This document shows positions 40,701 through 48,807 of a DNA stretch of 64,000 nt, piece by piece. Source of the DNA: an uncultured Polaribacter sp. (GTDB lineage: Bacteria; Bacteroidota; Bacteroidia; Flavobacteriales; Flavobacteriaceae); the NCBI RefSeq assembly GCF_947500975.1, contig NZ_CANMUE010000005.1, forward strand, positions 62,001-126,000. The letters are read 5' to 3'. Positions within the stretch are counted from its first letter, which is position 1. The number at the start of each line of letters is the position of its first letter. A program made the position numbers and the translations under genes. The notes beneath the pieces were generated by a model. It ran no database searches. It was not told where the DNA came from and worked only from the letters and a program-made list of their open reading frames with translations.

Positions 40701-40924
40701 GGTATTGTATTCATTTTGAAATGACAAATAGTCTAGCTGATTTTTTTATAAGAAGAACAGGTAGTTTGTATTTTCATATCAATAGTATTACTACTTATTT
40801 TGATGTTGTTTTAAAAGATTTCACTAATTATTTAGATTGGGACTTAGTTAGAGTTGAAGATGAAAAAACAAAAATGGAACAATTATTAGCAGATGCTAAA
40901 ACGTATTATTTAGAAGAATTTTAA
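37754..40924 (+). CDS. Fused glycerol kinase - FAD glycerol-3-phosphate dehydrogenase (GlpK-GlpD)
   Basis: 1056 residues in one open frame. Residues 1-~495 are a complete glycerol kinase: AFDQGTTSTRTIVFN, ITNQRETTVVW, GVAGDQQAALFGQGG, NTYGTGCFML and DGGASSNNYLMQFQSDIL. Residues ~500-1056 are a complete GlpD: start-like segment IRFSVLDRSKQL, FAD dinucleotide motif IIGGGVTGAGIALDAS near 525, FASGTSNKSTKLIHGGLRYL, RGRCTYVGTTDTNYSG and NWAGLRPLI, then the C-terminal helical domain. The junction is only about 5-25 residues. The chain would phosphorylate glycerol and oxidise the product to dihydroxyacetone phosphate, passing electrons to quinone. No glpF is adjacent. Two start ATGs (37754, 37757) are possible. 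Confidence 0.9.
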   Translation: MMNKKYIVAFDQGTTSTRTIVFNQKGEIKAVSQKELTQHFPESGWVEHNATDIYKDQLETFYNVISESGIHPQEIAAIGITNQRETTVVWNRKTGEPIYNAIVWLDKRTKDICEDLKQKGLSDYINENTGLVIDSYFSGTKLKWILDNVDGAREQAENGELCFGTIDSWLIYKFTDGKKHLTDHTNASRTLLYNIKNLTWDETLLSALNIPKSMLPEVQKSSSDFGFVDYKGTQIPILGVAGDQQAALFGQGGFKSGIAKNTYGTGCFMLLNVGKKQVVSKKGLLTTLTCSLENEPVKYALEGSVFVGGASIQWLRDKMKLIQNASETEAICKSIPPLEDIYVVPAFAGLGAPYWDANAKGSIYGMTLNTGKNELIKATVEALAYQTKDVINAMIEESGKEMTTLKVDGGASSNNYLMQFQSDILNVAVDRPIMIEVTAFGAALLAGIKAGFWVLENIESLRTIDTVFTPEMKSKVRTKKYKGWLHAIDKTRTTKVKLKDKPIRFSVLDRSKQLKKIASKNFDIVIIGGGVTGAGIALDASTRGLKVCLIEKNDFASGTSNKSTKLIHGGLRYLKQLEIGLVRESGSERAIVHKLAPHLVIPEKMLLPLIEDGTYGKMMTSIGLKVYDLLANVSGDDSRRMLDKEETLLKEPLLDEETILGSGYYAEYRTDDARLTIELLKKASEFGATIINYCEMQSFVYDSNNKIESLNCKDHNTGKKINISAKSYVSATGPWVDVLRKKDNSINHKYLHLTKGVHIVFPHEKLPIKQSVYFDVEDDGRMVFAIPRGRCTYVGTTDTNYSGNLDRVVATKEDAEYLLKAANNTFPDINLTIEDIESNWAGLRPLIHEQDKDPSELSRKDEIFISDSGLISIAGGKLTGYRKMAHRVLDVVLRTLTKKKVKKLKKSLTEHIALVSPTLNTDEEVEAYQKELEKSLLKFEIKDSYFAWYLCSTFGKNATKIIERIDFYANGTPIEKLIRAEVWYCIHFEMTNSLADFFIRRTGSLYFHINSITTYFDVVLKDFTNYLDWDLVRVEDEKTKMEQLLADAKTYYLEEF

Positions 40925-40935
40925 GAAATTTTATT

Positions 40936-41529
40936 TTAGGTAGAAGTCGTTTTTACTTCTGTATTTTGATTGAATAAATACACTCTTTTATTTTGCATAT
41001 TTAAGCATTCATACCTTGTTCTACGTTTGTTTCCTCTTTTATAAATGGTGTTTTTAAATAAAAATAAATCTCCAAAAGGGATGTCAAATACAAACGTTTT
41101 TCCTGTTTCGGCAACATTTCCTCTCAAAGCTAAAGATAAATTTACGTCAGAATCTGTGCTTGCTTTTGGGTTTTTTAAATAGCTGGCTAAATGTGGTAAT
41201 ATTTCTTTCGGATAAATTTCAGGCCTTAAAAAAGGCAACATTAAATGTTGAAAAACAGTTTTCCATTCCTTGCCATGAGGTTGCACTCGACCAAATTTTT
41301 GATGGGTAACATAATGGGCAATTTCATGAACTAACGTTAGTAAAAATTGATATTTGTTGAGGTTGTTGTTTATGGTAATTTGAAATCGATTATTAGGTAA
41401 AGTTCTAAAATCACCATGTTTTGTTGCTCGTTGATTTACAATTTTTAAATCAAAAGAATGTTGATCGATTAAAAATTGCACAAAAGGAATCGCTTTTTCA
41501 GGAATAAAATTTTGATAGCTCAAACTCAA
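40936..41529 (-). CDS. SprT-like metalloprotease-domain protein
   Basis: 197 residues. The zinc motif HEIAHYVTHQKFG (near residue 65) followed by HGKEWKTVFQHLM is the SprT/Spartan signature; the usual C-terminal zinc ribbon cysteines are largely absent. Eukaryotic Spartan cleaves DNA-protein crosslinks; the bacterial role is unclear. Encoded 11 bp after the SDR gene on the same strand, and it converges with glpK-glpD with an 11-bp gap. Confidence 0.8.
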   Translation of the reverse strand: MSLSYQNFIPEKAIPFVQFLIDQHSFDLKIVNQRATKHGDFRTLPNNRFQITINNNLNKYQFLLTLVHEIAHYVTHQKFGRVQPHGKEWKTVFQHLMLPFLRPEIYPKEILPHLASYLKNPKASTDSDVNLSLALRGNVAETGKTFVFDIPFGDLFLFKNTIYKRGNKRRTRYECLNMQNKRVYLFNQNTEVKTTST

Positions 41530-41540
41530 TTTATATTTAC

Positions 41541-42221
41541 TTACGGAGTTGTAGACGAAACTTGCAATACTTTACCGTTATAAAATTTATTTCCTGTTAA
41601 AGAAAAATTAAAGATGTAATCTGCCATTTCTTGCGCAGACAGTGGTGCTTTATAATCAGGAAAAGCTTCTGCTAGCATTTCTGTTTGTACAGCTCCAAGT
41701 GCCAAAACATTAAAAGCAATTTGTTGCTCTTTGTATTCTTCTGCTAACAATTCTGATAAAGTAATTACAGCTCCTTTTGCTGATGAATATGCTGCCAAAC
41801 CAGGAAATTTCATGCTTCCTTGAACGCCACCCATAGAACTAACTGTTACAACATGACTTCCTTTTTGTAAAAACGGAATTAAGTTTTTTGTTAGTTCTGC
41901 AACTCCAAAAACATTTACTTTATAAACATCTAAAAAATCATCTGAAGTTAAATCTGTAAAAGATTTATTAATAAGTTTACCGGCATTATTGATTAAAATA
42001 TCAACTTTTTTCCATTCAGTTTTAATAAAATTAGTTACTTTTTCAAGGTCAGAATTTTTAGAAATATCTACAGATATTAAAGAGATGTTTTTATGATTTA
42101 CAGCTTCTAAAGGTTTTGTATTTCTAGAAATTGCCAAAACTTGATGTCCTTTATTTGCAAACAGTTTTGCTAGCTCAAAACCAATTCCTCTACTTGTACC
42201 TGTTATAACAACGTTCTTCAT
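41541..42221 (-). CDS. Short-chain dehydrogenase/reductase
   Basis: 226 residues. NAD(P)-binding TGTSRGIGFELAKLFANKG at the N-terminus, NNAG near residue 81, catalytic Ser in VVTVSSMGG and the YSSAKGA (YxxxK) motif near 143. Substrate unknown. Upstream partner of the SprT-like gene; divergent from the amidohydrolase, with 70 bp between. Confidence 0.88.
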   Translation of the reverse strand: MKNVVITGTSRGIGFELAKLFANKGHQVLAISRNTKPLEAVNHKNISLISVDISKNSDLEKVTNFIKTEWKKVDILINNAGKLINKSFTDLTSDDFLDVYKVNVFGVAELTKNLIPFLQKGSHVVTVSSMGGVQGSMKFPGLAAYSSAKGAVITLSELLAEEYKEQQIAFNVLALGAVQTEMLAEAFPDYKAPLSAQEMADYIFNFSLTGNKFYNGKVLQVSSTTP

Positions 42222-42291
42222 TTAAATTAAGAATTTTTTACAGCAGCAATCTACTTAAAATTTCATACATTTAAGAATTAAAATCATACAA

Positions 42292-43572
42292 ATGAAAAAA
42301 ACATTTCTACTAGCTTTAGCTATCTTTTTTATGCAAAATTTATCAGCACAAACAAAAACTACCTACATTTTATGTGGAAAATTAATTGATACCAAATCAG
42401 GAAAAATAGCCACAGAGAAAACAATTGTTGTTAAAGAGAATAAAATTGTTGGTGTAAAAGATGGCTATATTATGCCAAAAGGAGGTAACCTAATTGATTT
42501 AAGAGATAAGGTTGTTATGCCAGGCTTAATAGATATGCATGTGCATATTGAAAAGGAATATGATAAAAAAACGCGAATAAATAAATATACTTTAAACGAG
42601 GCAGATGTGGCTTTTAACTCTGTAAAATTTGCTGAATTAACACTTAAAAATGGTTTTACAACTGTTAGAGATTTAGGAGGTTCTGGAGTAAATATTTCTT
42701 TAAGAAATGCAATTAATGCTGGTGATATTCCAGGTCCAAGAGTTTTTACAGCAGGTAAATCTTTAGCAACAACAGGTGGTCATGCAGATCCAACAAATGG
42801 TAGCAGTAGAGTGTTAATAGGCGATCCTGGACCAAAAGAAGGTGTTGTAAATTCTGTTGAAGATGCAAAAAAAGCAGTAAGACAGCGATATAAAAATGGA
42901 GCAGACTGTATTAAAATAACAGCTACTGGAGGTGTATTAAGTGTTGCGAAATCTGGTGATAATCCGCAGTTTACCATTGAAGAAATAAAAGCAATTTGTG
43001 AAACAGCAAAAGATTATGGTATGCATGTAGCAGCACATGCTCATGGAGATGAAGGTATGCAAAGAGCAATTATTGGTGGTGTAAAAACAATTGAGCATGG
43101 TACTTATATGAGTGATGAAACTATGGAGTTGATGAAAAAACATGATGCTTATTTAGTGCCAACAATTACAGCAGGAAAAGAAGTTGCTGAGAAAGCTACA
43201 ATAAAAGGGTTTTACCCAGATATAGTTGTACCAAAAGCATTAGCTGTTGGACCTCAAATCCAAGGAACTTTTGCAAGAGCTTATAAAAAAGGAGTTGGAA
43301 TTGCATTTGGAACCGATGCAGGTGTTTTTAAACATGGCGTTAATGGAAAAGAATTTGGTTTTATGGTGGAGGCAGGAATGCCAGCAATGGAAACTATACA
43401 ATCTGCAACTATTACGAATGCAAAGTTGTTAAAAATGGAGTCGGAAATAGGACAAATTAAAAAAGGTTTTTTTGCTGATATTATTGCTGTTGATGAAGAT
43501 CCAACCAAAAATATTTCTACAATGGAAAATGTTGTTTTTGTAATGAAAAATGGAATAATTTATAAGCAGTAA
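42292..43572 (+). CDS. Secreted amidohydrolase (imidazolonepropionase/Xaa-Pro dipeptidase-like)
   Basis: 426 residues. Signal peptide MKKTFLLALAIFFMQNLSAQ. Metal site of the amidohydrolase barrel: MPGLIDMHVHIE (HxH), CIKITATGGVLS (bridging Lys), VAAHAHGDEGM and IEHGTYM (His), and FGTDAGVFKHG (Asp). Related enzymes hydrolyse dipeptides or cyclic amides in the periplasm. Six bp before a small membrane-protein gene that may be cotranscribed. Confidence 0.87.
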   Translation: MKKTFLLALAIFFMQNLSAQTKTTYILCGKLIDTKSGKIATEKTIVVKENKIVGVKDGYIMPKGGNLIDLRDKVVMPGLIDMHVHIEKEYDKKTRINKYTLNEADVAFNSVKFAELTLKNGFTTVRDLGGSGVNISLRNAINAGDIPGPRVFTAGKSLATTGGHADPTNGSSRVLIGDPGPKEGVVNSVEDAKKAVRQRYKNGADCIKITATGGVLSVAKSGDNPQFTIEEIKAICETAKDYGMHVAAHAHGDEGMQRAIIGGVKTIEHGTYMSDETMELMKKHDAYLVPTITAGKEVAEKATIKGFYPDIVVPKALAVGPQIQGTFARAYKKGVGIAFGTDAGVFKHGVNGKEFGFMVEAGMPAMETIQSATITNAKLLKMESEIGQIKKGFFADIIAVDEDPTKNISTMENVVFVMKNGIIYKQ

Positions 43573-43578
43573 TGTTTT

Positions 43579-43770
43579 ATGAGAAATAATAATTGGAATT
43601 TAATTTGGGGCATTATTGGGGTAATAATCATTATTATGACGTTTGTAAATAATACTACAAGCAAAAACTTATTTGGTTTTGAAGTAAATACCTGGATCTA
43701 TAGAGGAATTTGGACTTTAATTTCTATTGTAAGTTTATTAGGTTATTTTAAAAAGAGAGAAACTAAATAA
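43579..43770 (+). CDS. Small two-helix membrane protein of unknown function
   Basis: 63 residues with hydrophobic segments at about 8-24 and 43-58 (LIWGIIGVIIIIMTFV; WTLISIVSLLGYF) and a basic C-terminus (KKRETK). I do not recognise a family. Its start lies 6 bp after the amidohydrolase stop, which supports a real, coupled gene. Confidence 0.6.
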   Translation: MRNNNWNLIWGIIGVIIIIMTFVNNTTSKNLFGFEVNTWIYRGIWTLISIVSLLGYFKKRETK

Positions 43771-43825
43771 AAATACTATTGATTTTTATTCTTGTTAAGT
43801 AAGAATTCAAAAAAAACACGTTTTA

Positions 43826-45340
43826 TCAATCAAAAGTAATATGTTGGTAAGCGCCAATATCAGGACTTGTAGTTCTGTCAATTCCTAAAATATCTATTGA
43901 AAAAGATGTTGCTGAAGCTTTGTTGATAGCGTCTGAATTTTCACCAATAATAAAATCTTCATTTTGTGTATCTCTAAAATAAGAATTTCCATTTAAAATT
44001 ATATCCTGATAGTTTGTATTGTTGTCAAAAGTTAATTCCGGTATATCTAAATAAGAGTTACTTATATCATTAAATTGTATCATACAGTTACTGATATTAT
44101 AATTAAATAAGCTTCCTTCAACTTTATCTAAAACAAATTCAATATTATTATTTCCATCAAAAATACAGTTGGTAAAACTTGCTGCATTTAGATCTCTTAC
44201 AGCTATAATTTCTTGTCCACTTTCATCTTCATAAGCAAAAAAGTTATTTACTAAAACTGCAGGTAATTGTCTAACTCCGTTATTCCAAAAATTTGCAAAA
44301 GTACTATGTGTAAAATTATACGTTCCACCTTCAGTTGCAGCTAAAGAAGCTTGTCCTGCTGAACCAATTACTACATTATGAGCTTCAATATTTGTTTCTC
44401 TTGCAAGAATACCAAAGTTAGAATGATTATAAATTTCGGTGTTTTGTAACTTTAAAGTGGGTGTTGTAACTGAGCCAATGCTATCAATTAAAATTCCAAT
44501 AACTCCGTTTTTAATTTGTGCATGATAAATTTCGTTGTCCTTACTTCCTGCACGCATCCAAATGGTACCCCATTGCCCAGGAACTTGATTAAAACCATAT
44601 TCTAACCTATCTCCTTCAAAAACTACTTTTTCATTTAAAGTACCATTTACTTTTAAAGTTGCTTCGTCATCTATGATTAAACCAGAGTTATTGTGAAAAT
44701 AAACTTTTGCACCAGCTTCAATAGTTAATGTTTTGTTTGATGACACTGCAGCATAACCATAAATAACTGTTGGTTTTGTGTTGGTAAAAGTAAGCTCTGT
44801 GTCTGTTAAAAATCGACCTTGAATTGAAGTTGCTTGTCCATCAATAGTAATAGTTAAGCTATCAATTTTCATGGTGATTGGATCTCTACCAGGAAAAATA
44901 AAATTAGCATCTTGTACTAAAGTTACTAGATCAACATCTTGTTGATTGTTGCCATTATCAAACAAAATTCTATCTGTATATAACGGACTTGTAGCGTTTG
45001 TTACATCAATAGTAGTTTCAACAAAAACAAAAATACTGTCTTTAGCAAGAATATCTATATCACTAAATTCTTTACCAGGAATTCCATCAACATTTAATCT
45101 GTAGTTTGATGAGGTGCCATTTTCTAATGAAATTTTAGGAATTGTAATGCTTTCATTTCCTCTATTATAAACTTTTAAATTATAAGTTGCAGAACCAATA
45201 TTTGTAAAAATAGTGTCTAAGAAAACAGTGTCTTTAGAAAATTCTAAATTTCCATAACTAGGAATCGTAGAAAAGTCTTTTCTACAAGAACTAACAAAAA
45301 TTAATACAATACAAATAAGAAAAGTAATAAAATAACGCAT
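43826..45340 (-). CDS. Lipoprotein with right-handed parallel beta-helix
   Basis: 504 residues. Lipobox VSSC at residues 16-19 of the signal. N-terminal ~130 residues look like an immunoglobulin-type domain (LDTIFTNIGSATYNLKVYNR), then recurring beta-helix turns (LTIEAGAKVYFHNNSGLIID, GTLNEKVVFEGDR, HAQIKNGVIGILID, NTEIYNHSNFGILAR) and a final DIGAYQH segment seen in many choice-of-anchor and beta-helix proteins. Probably surface-exposed; substrate binding or structural role unknown. Follows the glutaminyl cyclase gene by 44 bp on the same strand, likely an operon. Confidence 0.72.
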   Translation of the reverse strand: MRYFITFLICIVLIFVSSCRKDFSTIPSYGNLEFSKDTVFLDTIFTNIGSATYNLKVYNRGNESITIPKISLENGTSSNYRLNVDGIPGKEFSDIDILAKDSIFVFVETTIDVTNATSPLYTDRILFDNGNNQQDVDLVTLVQDANFIFPGRDPITMKIDSLTITIDGQATSIQGRFLTDTELTFTNTKPTVIYGYAAVSSNKTLTIEAGAKVYFHNNSGLIIDDEATLKVNGTLNEKVVFEGDRLEYGFNQVPGQWGTIWMRAGSKDNEIYHAQIKNGVIGILIDSIGSVTTPTLKLQNTEIYNHSNFGILARETNIEAHNVVIGSAGQASLAATEGGTYNFTHSTFANFWNNGVRQLPAVLVNNFFAYEDESGQEIIAVRDLNAASFTNCIFDGNNNIEFVLDKVEGSLFNYNISNCMIQFNDISNSYLDIPELTFDNNTNYQDIILNGNSYFRDTQNEDFIIGENSDAINKASATSFSIDILGIDRTTSPDIGAYQHITFD

Positions 45341-45384
45341 AAATCAATTTTGTATAAAAATAGAACTTTAAAATTAGTTGTTTA

Positions 45385-46422
45385 TTATTTTTGTATGATT
45401 TCTATTTCAAAAAGTTTCCCCCAATTTTTACCAGTTACAAATAATCTATTGTTTTCTTCATCAAAGGCAATTCCGTTTAAAACATCATCTTGATCAGCTA
45501 GTTTTTGAGTTTTTTCTATCTCTTTAACTAAACCTTTTAAGTTTATTAAACCTTCTACAATACCATTTTTAGGATTTATTATAGCAATAATTGGTTTTTG
45601 CCAGTAATTTGCATATAACTTTCCATTAATCATTTCTAATTCATTAAGTTGGCTTAATGCTCTGTCATGTGTATAAGTCTGAATAGATCGTTTTTCCTTT
45701 TGTGTTTCTTTATCTAAAAACCATATTTTATTACTTCCGTCAGATTTTATCAATTCAGTTTCATTTTGAGTAAAACCCCAACCTTCTTTACTTTTGCCGT
45801 AACTAAACTCTTTTTCTTGTTCAAAGGTATCTAAATCATAAATAAAACCTTTTTTACTTTTCCAAGTTAGCCATAATATTTTATCATTTACAATGGTCAT
45901 TCCTTCTCCAAAATATTTTTTATCTAAATCTACTTTTTGTAAAACTTTACCAGTTTTAATTGCTACTTTTCTAAGTGATGATTGTCCTTTTCTACCAGTA
46001 GTTTCGTATAGAAAACCGTTATAATACTCTAAGCCTTGCGTATATGCTTTAGGGTCATGTGGGTAAGTGTTAATAATTTTATAGGTGTAAATTATAGGAG
46101 GATTTTCAGCAAAAACCTCAAAAGAGTTATTTGTTTTTTTTGTTTTTCCTGGGTAAAAAGCTAAACTAGAAACACTATGTTTACCAACACCTAAGTCTGA
46201 GGTATTTATTGTAATCGAATTTCCTTTTCCTGTAATCTCTTTTCCGTTTACAAAAAATTGAACTTTATCTATTTGTTGATTGTTTTTTTCTTTTAAAGTA
46301 ATAGTAACTTCTTTATTTAAAGTAGTTTTTTTAGTTACATTAAGTGTAAATTTATAATCTTCATTACAAGAAGCAAAAAGAAATAAAAAAGCAAAAGAAA
46401 GTATTATTGAGTTATTCTTCAT
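45385..46422 (-). CDS. Glutaminyl-peptide cyclotransferase (plant/bacterial type), lipoprotein
   Basis: 345 residues from the ATG at 46420-46422, chosen because it gives a proper lipoprotein signal ending in FASC; a longer frame adds 18 unlikely residues. After an Ig-like region (to ~115) comes the five-bladed beta-propeller of papaya-type glutaminyl cyclase: YPHDPKAYTQGLEYYNG, GRKGQSSLRKV, YFGEGMTIVNDKI, LNELEMINGKLYANYW and VLNGIAFDEENNRLFVTGK. Forms N-terminal pyroglutamate on exported proteins. In Bacteroidota this fits the many Gln-starting mature proteins made by signal peptidase cleavage before Q (inference). Confidence 0.85.
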   Translation of the reverse strand: MKNNSIILSFAFLFLFASCNEDYKFTLNVTKKTTLNKEVTITLKEKNNQQIDKVQFFVNGKEITGKGNSITINTSDLGVGKHSVSSLAFYPGKTKKTNNSFEVFAENPPIIYTYKIINTYPHDPKAYTQGLEYYNGFLYETTGRKGQSSLRKVAIKTGKVLQKVDLDKKYFGEGMTIVNDKILWLTWKSKKGFIYDLDTFEQEKEFSYGKSKEGWGFTQNETELIKSDGSNKIWFLDKETQKEKRSIQTYTHDRALSQLNELEMINGKLYANYWQKPIIAIINPKNGIVEGLINLKGLVKEIEKTQKLADQDDVLNGIAFDEENNRLFVTGKNWGKLFEIEIIQK

Positions 46423-46554
46423 TATGTGTATTGTTTTCAATGTTTTAAAAAGTAAAGATTCAAAAAAAGAGGTCAAAAAACCAACTTTTATCTACTAAAA
46501 GTACCTTATATTTAATTAAAGTGTATTTAATACCAAATAAAAACAATTTATTTA

Positions 46555-46584
46555 TTTGTAGATTAAAAAATATAGTTAAATTTG
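46555..46584 (+). promoter_or_regulatory. Promoter of rpmE2
   Basis: TTTG (46555-46558), an 18-nt spacer and TAAATTTG (46577-46584). Expected start near 46590, giving a leader of about 95 nt. Confidence 0.7.
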
Positions 46585-46592
46585 CATCCTCA

Positions 46593-46647
46593 AAATAGTT
46601 ATAAACAGCTATTTAGTAATTAGAGTAAAACTTTACCAATTTTACTC
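46593..46647 (+). promoter_or_regulatory. Two-hairpin leader of rpmE2
   Basis: AAATAG/CTATTT (46593-46598/46609-46614) and GAGTAAAA/TTTTACTC (46623-46630/46640-46647, 9-nt loop) lie in the untranslated leader. Position suggests L31 autoregulation, as known for other phyla; not demonstrated here. Confidence 0.4.
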
Positions 46648-46684
46648 GCACAAACATAACATTAAAGTATTAAAATATAACATA

Positions 46685-46936
46685 ATGAAAAAAGGAATTC
46701 ATCCAGAAAATTATAGAATGGTAGCATTTAAAGACATGTCTAATGAAGATGTTTTTTTAACACGTTCTACTGTAGACACTAAAGAAACTTTAGAAGTTGA
46801 TGGTGTTGAGTATCCTTTAGTAAAATTAGAGATTTCAAGAACTTCTCACCCATTTTACACTGGTAAATCTAAACTTATTGATGCTGCAGGACGTATTGAT
46901 AAATTTAAAAACAAATACGCAAAATTCAAAAAGTAA
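46685..46936 (+). CDS. rpmE2: 50S ribosomal protein L31 type B
   Basis: 83 residues. [20 protein letters not shown] and [20 protein letters not shown] mark the type B (zinc-independent) form, without the CxxC ribbon of type A. L31 bridges the subunits. Monocistronic, with its own promoter and terminator. Confidence 0.95.
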   Translation: MKKGIHPENYRMVAFKDMSNEDVFLTRSTVDTKETLEVDGVEYPLVKLEISRTSHPFYTGKSKLIDAAGRIDKFKNKYAKFKK

Positions 46937-46962
46937 TCTTTTTTAGAATTTTCAACATATTT

Positions 46963-46995
46963 AAAACTCCAACATTTATTTGTTGGAGTTTTTTT
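46963..46995 (+). terminator. Terminator after rpmE2
   Basis: AAAACTCCAACA (46963-46974) pairs with TGTTGGAGTTTT (46981-46992), then a T run. Confidence 0.88.
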
Positions 46996-47032
46996 GTGCT
47001 CAACACTATTTACAATTTTAAAACTTTTTTTT

Positions 47033-47117
47033 GGGCGTTACCTTACAGGTCAGGCTTTTCATTTCAATCTTTTTGCTCATACTTCACAAAAAGGATTTCC
47101 ATTTCAATCCTTAACGC
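47033..47117. repeat. Imperfect palindromic intergenic element (GGGCGTTA ... TTAACGC)
   Basis: An 85-bp unit whose ends are inverted (GCGTTA 47035-47040, TAACGC 47112-47117), with an inner inverted pair CTTTTTG/CAAAAAG and the direct repeat CATTTCAATC before and after it. It is more G+C-rich at its ends than its surroundings. I recall similar GGGCGTTAC...TAACGC units scattered in Flavobacteria genomes, so it may be a member of a dispersed miniature repeat; only one copy is in this window. Confidence 0.45.
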
Positions 47118-47195
47118 ACATATTTATAAGCTTCATTTTTTAAATTAAAACGAAAAGATTACTTTTAAACATCTTTAAAATTACACTCAAAAAAA

Positions 47196-48701
47196 ATGAG
47201 AAATACCATACTTTCAATATTTATAATAGCTACTGTTTTATGCGGAGTTTTAGTTTACTTTTTACCACAAACAGGTACTATAATTTTATTATCAATTTCA
47301 GGATTATTAACTCTAATAGTAATCCATGACAGTATACAAACCAAACATTCTTTATTAAGAGCATTTCCACTAATTGCACGTTTACGTTGGTTTTTTGAAG
47401 AAGAAAGAGATAAAATTCAACAATATTTTATAGAAGATAATTTAAATGGAACTCCAATAAATAGAGAAAAAAGAAGTATTGTATATCAGCGATCTAAACT
47501 GCAAAAAGAAACCATACCTTTTGGGACTCAGCATAATGTTTATTCAAAAGGTTATGAATTTGTAAAACACTCTTTATTTCCTAAAGATCATCATAAAATT
47601 ACTGGGGATAAAGTTCTTTTTGGTTCAGACAAGTGTACACAAAAATATAATTGTTCTTTAATAAATATCTCGGCAATGTCTTTTGGGTCTTTGAGTAAAA
47701 ATGCAATTATGGCATTAAATCAAGGAGCCAAAATGGGCGATTTTGCCCATAATACTGGAGAAGGAGGAATATCTCCTTATCATTTACAAGGAGGAGACTT
47801 AATTTTTCAAGTAGGAACAGGATATTTTGGGGCAGGAAAATCTGTAAATGGTAAACGTGTTTTTGATGATGAAATATTTAAACAGAATGCTATTAGGCCA
47901 GAAGTAAAAATGATTGAAATTAAATTCTCTCAAGGCGCAAAACCTGGCCATGGAGGTATTTTGCCTGCAAAGAAAAATACTGTAGAAATTGCAAAAATTC
48001 GTTCAGTGGAACCAGGTACGCAAGTAGATTCACCACCAAGTCACTCTGCTTTTTCTAATTATGAAGAAATGATTTCTTTTATTCAAAACGTAAGAGATTT
48101 ATCCGAAGGAAAACCAGTTGGAATTAAGTTTTGTGTAGGTAATAATCAGGAAATTGAAGAGATGATTAAAACTTTCTCTGAAGCAAAAAATTATCCAGAT
48201 TTTATATCTGTTGATGGTGGAGAAGGAGGTACAGGTTCTGCGCCTTTAGAGTTTACAAACTATATGGGAACTCCATTAACAGAAGGCTTGGTTTTTGTGA
48301 ACAAATTATTGAAAGAATACAATTTAAAAAATCAAATAAAAATTATTGCTGCCGGTAAAGCTGTAGACGCTTTTGATATTGTAAAGTTATTGGCTTTAGG
48401 TGCAGATGCAATTGGTATGGCACGTAGTTTTATGTTGAGCTTAGGGTGTATACAAGCTCGTGAGTGCAATTTAGATACTTGTCCGGTGGGTGTTGCAACA
48501 CAAGATGTAGATTTGGTTAAAGCTTTAGTAGTAGAAAAGAAAAATGTACGTGTTAAAAATTATCATGATAAAACAATTGTTGCTGTAAAAGAAGTTGTTG
48601 CGGCTATGGGAATTGATTCTATTTCAGATGTAAAACCAAGTGAAGTTTTTAGACGTAGAAAAGATGAAGAAATTGTAAGCTTAGAAGAGGTTTATTACTA
48701 G
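47196..48701 (+). CDS. FMN-binding glutamate synthase-family protein (membrane-anchored)
   Basis: 501 residues. Two N-terminal membrane helices (about 5-45), then the FMN/Fe-S barrel of glutamate synthase: LINISAMSFGSLSKNAIMAL, GEGGISPYHLQGGD, KFSQGAKPGHGGILPA, DGGEGGTGSAPLEF and the cysteine cluster CIQARECNLDTCPVG that would hold a 3Fe-4S centre. It lacks the amidotransferase and C-terminal domains of GltB, so it is the stand-alone family of uncertain substrate rather than true glutamate synthase. Confidence 0.85.
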   Translation: MRNTILSIFIIATVLCGVLVYFLPQTGTIILLSISGLLTLIVIHDSIQTKHSLLRAFPLIARLRWFFEEERDKIQQYFIEDNLNGTPINREKRSIVYQRSKLQKETIPFGTQHNVYSKGYEFVKHSLFPKDHHKITGDKVLFGSDKCTQKYNCSLINISAMSFGSLSKNAIMALNQGAKMGDFAHNTGEGGISPYHLQGGDLIFQVGTGYFGAGKSVNGKRVFDDEIFKQNAIRPEVKMIEIKFSQGAKPGHGGILPAKKNTVEIAKIRSVEPGTQVDSPPSHSAFSNYEEMISFIQNVRDLSEGKPVGIKFCVGNNQEIEEMIKTFSEAKNYPDFISVDGGEGGTGSAPLEFTNYMGTPLTEGLVFVNKLLKEYNLKNQIKIIAAGKAVDAFDIVKLLALGADAIGMARSFMLSLGCIQARECNLDTCPVGVATQDVDLVKALVVEKKNVRVKNYHDKTIVAVKEVVAAMGIDSISDVKPSEVFRRRKDEEIVSLEEVYY

Positions 48702-48738
48702 TTAATTTAATATTTTATTGTAAAATTATTTTCAACAA

Positions 48739-48787
48739 AAAATGGTTTCTTTATATTGAAAAAAAATTAATATAAAGAAACCATTTT
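48739..48787. terminator. Bidirectional terminator between convergent genes
   Basis: A perfect 19-bp inverted repeat (48739-48757/48769-48787) with an 11-nt A-rich loop between the convergent glutamate-synthase-like gene and gcvP. Confidence 0.75.
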
Positions 48788-48807
48788 AAATTAAAAAAGA
48801 CTAAGGT

